Origin: an uncultured Acidimicrobiia bacterium
GTDB lineage: Bacteria > Actinomycetota > Acidimicrobiia > IMCC26256 > CALEDW01
Direction of reading: 5' to 3'
DNA: 7,090 nucleotides
NCBI GenBank assembly: GCA_937949585.1
Contig: CALEDW010000158.1
Coordinates: 1 to 7,090 of the forward strand
The notes beneath the pieces were generated by a model. The model had not been told where the DNA came from. It saw nothing but the letters and a program-made list of their open reading frames with translations, and searched no databases. The translations under genes were made by a program, and so were the position numbers. Position 1 is the stretch's first letter; each line of letters starts with the position of its first letter. This document shows positions 5,667 through 7,090 of the stretch, piece after piece.

Positions 5667-7046
5667 ATGCGACGCACCAGCACCTCCCCGACCTCCCGAC
5701 CCGCCCCCACGGGTCGTGCTGCTCGCGTCCTCGCCGTGCTCGTCGCCCTCGCCTTCGTCCTCGGCGCCTGCGGCGGCGGTCGCGACGAGGAACGCTCCAC
5801 CGGTCGCAGCGACGACCGCAAGGCGGACGGCGAGCTCATCGACACCTCGGCGTGCACCGACGACCCCGGCACCGCGGTGACCGGCGGCACCATCAAGCTG
5901 GGGACCAGTCTCCCGCAGTCGGGGCTGTACTCGGCCTTCCAGGAGATCCGCCGCGGCGAAGAGGCCTACTTCAAGTACGTGAACGAGGAGCTCGGCGGCG
6001 TGAAGGTCGGCACCACAACCTTCAAGATCGAGCTCGTGAGCAAGGACGACCAGTACCAAGCCGAGAAGACCGTCCAGAACGTCAACGCGCTCGTCAACGA
6101 CGACAAGGTGTTCGCCCTGTTCAACGTCGTCGGCACGAAGAACAACCTCGCCATTCGCGAGTTCGTGAACGAACGCTGCATCCCCAACCTGTTCGCAGCC
6201 ACCGGATCACCCGCGTGGGGGAACACCGACTTCCCCTGGCTGCTGGGCACCATGCTCGTGCCCTACCCACTCGAGATGCAGGCGTTCGTCGACTACCTCA
6301 AGGACCGCAAGCCGGACGCGACGATCGCCGTGTTGCGCGCCTCCGACGACTTCGGGCGGGCCTACGGCGACACGCTGAAGCGCCTCGTTCGGGGCACGGA
6401 CCTGCGGATCGTGAAGGAAGCGACCTACAACCCGGAGACCTCCGACACCAAGGCCCAGGTCACGAGCCTCGCCGCCACGAACGCCGACGCCTTCGTGCTG
6501 GGCGCCACCCTCCTCGCCTGCCCGAACGCGTTGCAGGCGATGCGGGAAGCCGGCTGGTCACCCATCACCTACATGTCCGGCACCTGCACCTCCAAGACCC
6601 TCATGAACCTCGCCGGAGCCGCCGCCGACGGGGTGCTGAGCGCCGCGAACATCATGGACCCCAACGATCCGCGCTGGGCCTCCGACGAACGGATGCAGCT
6701 CTACAAGGAGAAGGTTCCCCGCTACTCGCCCGACGCCGACGTCACCAACGGGATCGTCGCCTACGGCTGGACCACCGCCGCGTTCCTCGTGAAGACCCTG
6801 GAGGAAGCAGCAACGGCGAGCAGGTTGGCCGTGATGGAGGCCGCTCGCGCCCTCGACGTGTCCGGCGTCGGCCTCATCATGCCGGACATCCGCATGTCGG
6901 TGGACGCCGAGGACTGGTTCCTCGGTGAGACGTTCACCCTCGTGCGTTACGACGCCTCCAAGGGCTACTTCGTCACCGAGGGCGAGGTGCTCGACTTCAA
7001 CGGCAAGACCGCCTCGATCACCCCGCCCGACCTCATCAAGGGCTGA
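5667..7046 (+). CDS. livK: Lipoprotein substrate-binding protein of a branched-chain-amino-acid-type ABC importer
   Basis: The gene encodes 459 residues. The signal peptide has a long basic n-region (1-20), a hydrophobic core VLAVLVALAFVL (21-32) and a lipobox LGAC with Cys35 as the lipidation site, so the mature protein should be anchored outside the cell membrane. A charged, flexible linker (about 36-62) leads to a type I periplasmic-binding fold. The first strand is GGTIKLGTSLPQSGLYSAF (73-91), followed by GEEAYFKYVNEELGGV (97-112), an AEKTVQNVNALVNDDKVFAL segment (132-151), the hinge and second-lobe strands TIAVLRASDDFGRAYGD (219-235), and ADAFVLGATL (273-282). It captures substrate and delivers it to the LivH/LivM permease. 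Four further cysteines (63, 171, 285, 307) could form disulfides. The substrate is not evident: amino acids, amides, urea or small carboxylates are all known for this family. Its place as last gene with its own strong ribosome binding site fits higher expression. Confidence 0.9.
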   Translation: MRRTSTSPTSRPAPTGRAARVLAVLVALAFVLGACGGGRDEERSTGRSDDRKADGELIDTSACTDDPGTAVTGGTIKLGTSLPQSGLYSAFQEIRRGEEAYFKYVNEELGGVKVGTTTFKIELVSKDDQYQAEKTVQNVNALVNDDKVFALFNVVGTKNNLAIREFVNERCIPNLFAATGSPAWGNTDFPWLLGTMLVPYPLEMQAFVDYLKDRKPDATIAVLRASDDFGRAYGDTLKRLVRGTDLRIVKEATYNPETSDTKAQVTSLAATNADAFVLGATLLACPNALQAMREAGWSPITYMSGTCTSKTLMNLAGAAADGVLSAANIMDPNDPRWASDERMQLYKEKVPRYSPDADVTNGIVAYGWTTAAFLVKTLEEAATASRLAVMEAARALDVSGVGLIMPDIRMSVDAEDWFLGETFTLVRYDASKGYFVTEGEVLDFNGKTASITPPDLIKG

Positions 7047-7090
7047 GGAGCACCTCGGGGACGTCGACGCACGATGCGCACCGCGGGGGG

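Noticed and set aside
7043..7058. Small hairpin just after the livK stop as a possible terminator
   Set aside because: The stem is only 6 pairs with one G-T wobble, and no T run follows. It is not enough to call a terminator.
7074..7090. ATG at 7074 as the start of a next plus-strand gene
   Set aside because: Only five codons are visible and no well-spaced ribosome binding site precedes it, so it cannot be supported.

Overview
The window comes from a very GC-rich genome. It has frequent GTG starts, short gene overlaps and purine-rich ribosome binding sites. Together with the protein types, this suggests an actinobacterium, possibly of the Acidimicrobiia; that placement is an inference from composition and general resemblance, and no rRNA or marker gene is present.

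The left third (1-2111) is a minus-strand cluster. In transcription order it contains a 65-residue single-span membrane protein with a YLDAGSGS motif (2111-1914), a two-domain SAM-dependent methyltransferase of the type often labelled NoeA-like (1900-392), and the N-terminal membrane part of a protein that resembles the sulfatase/alkaline-phosphatase-type membrane proteins (399 to beyond the left edge). The genes are tightly packed (13-bp gap, then an 8-bp overlap), so they look like one operon. Its role is unknown, but the makeup suggests modification of a cell-surface or secreted glycan or lipid.

A 109-bp divergent intergenic region (2112-2220) separates this cluster from a plus-strand operon that fills the rest of the window. 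The operon encodes a branched-chain-amino-acid (HAAT family) type ABC importer in the order ATPase 1 (livG-type), ATPase 2 (livF-type), permease 1 (livH-type), permease 2 (livM-type) and lipoprotein substrate-binding protein (livK-type). Spacing is tight (GTGA overlaps at livG/livF and livH/livM, 10 bp between livF and livH). The exception is a 59-bp gap with a hairpin before the binding protein. The substrate cannot be read from sequence: this family handles branched-chain and other amino acids, urea, amides and some aromatic or carboxylic compounds.

The main anomaly is in livG. Its N-terminal half (Walker A, Q-loop) and C-terminal half (signature, Walker B, H-switch) lie in different frames, with the break near 2572-2585. 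Removing one base would restore a normal 253-residue ATPase. As written, the N-terminal frame meets no stop and runs in frame into livF. I do not see a clearly new defence or mobile system here. The least understood part is the minus-strand three-gene cassette, including a kinase-like D-x4-N...D-x-G pattern in the methyltransferase's N-terminal domain.
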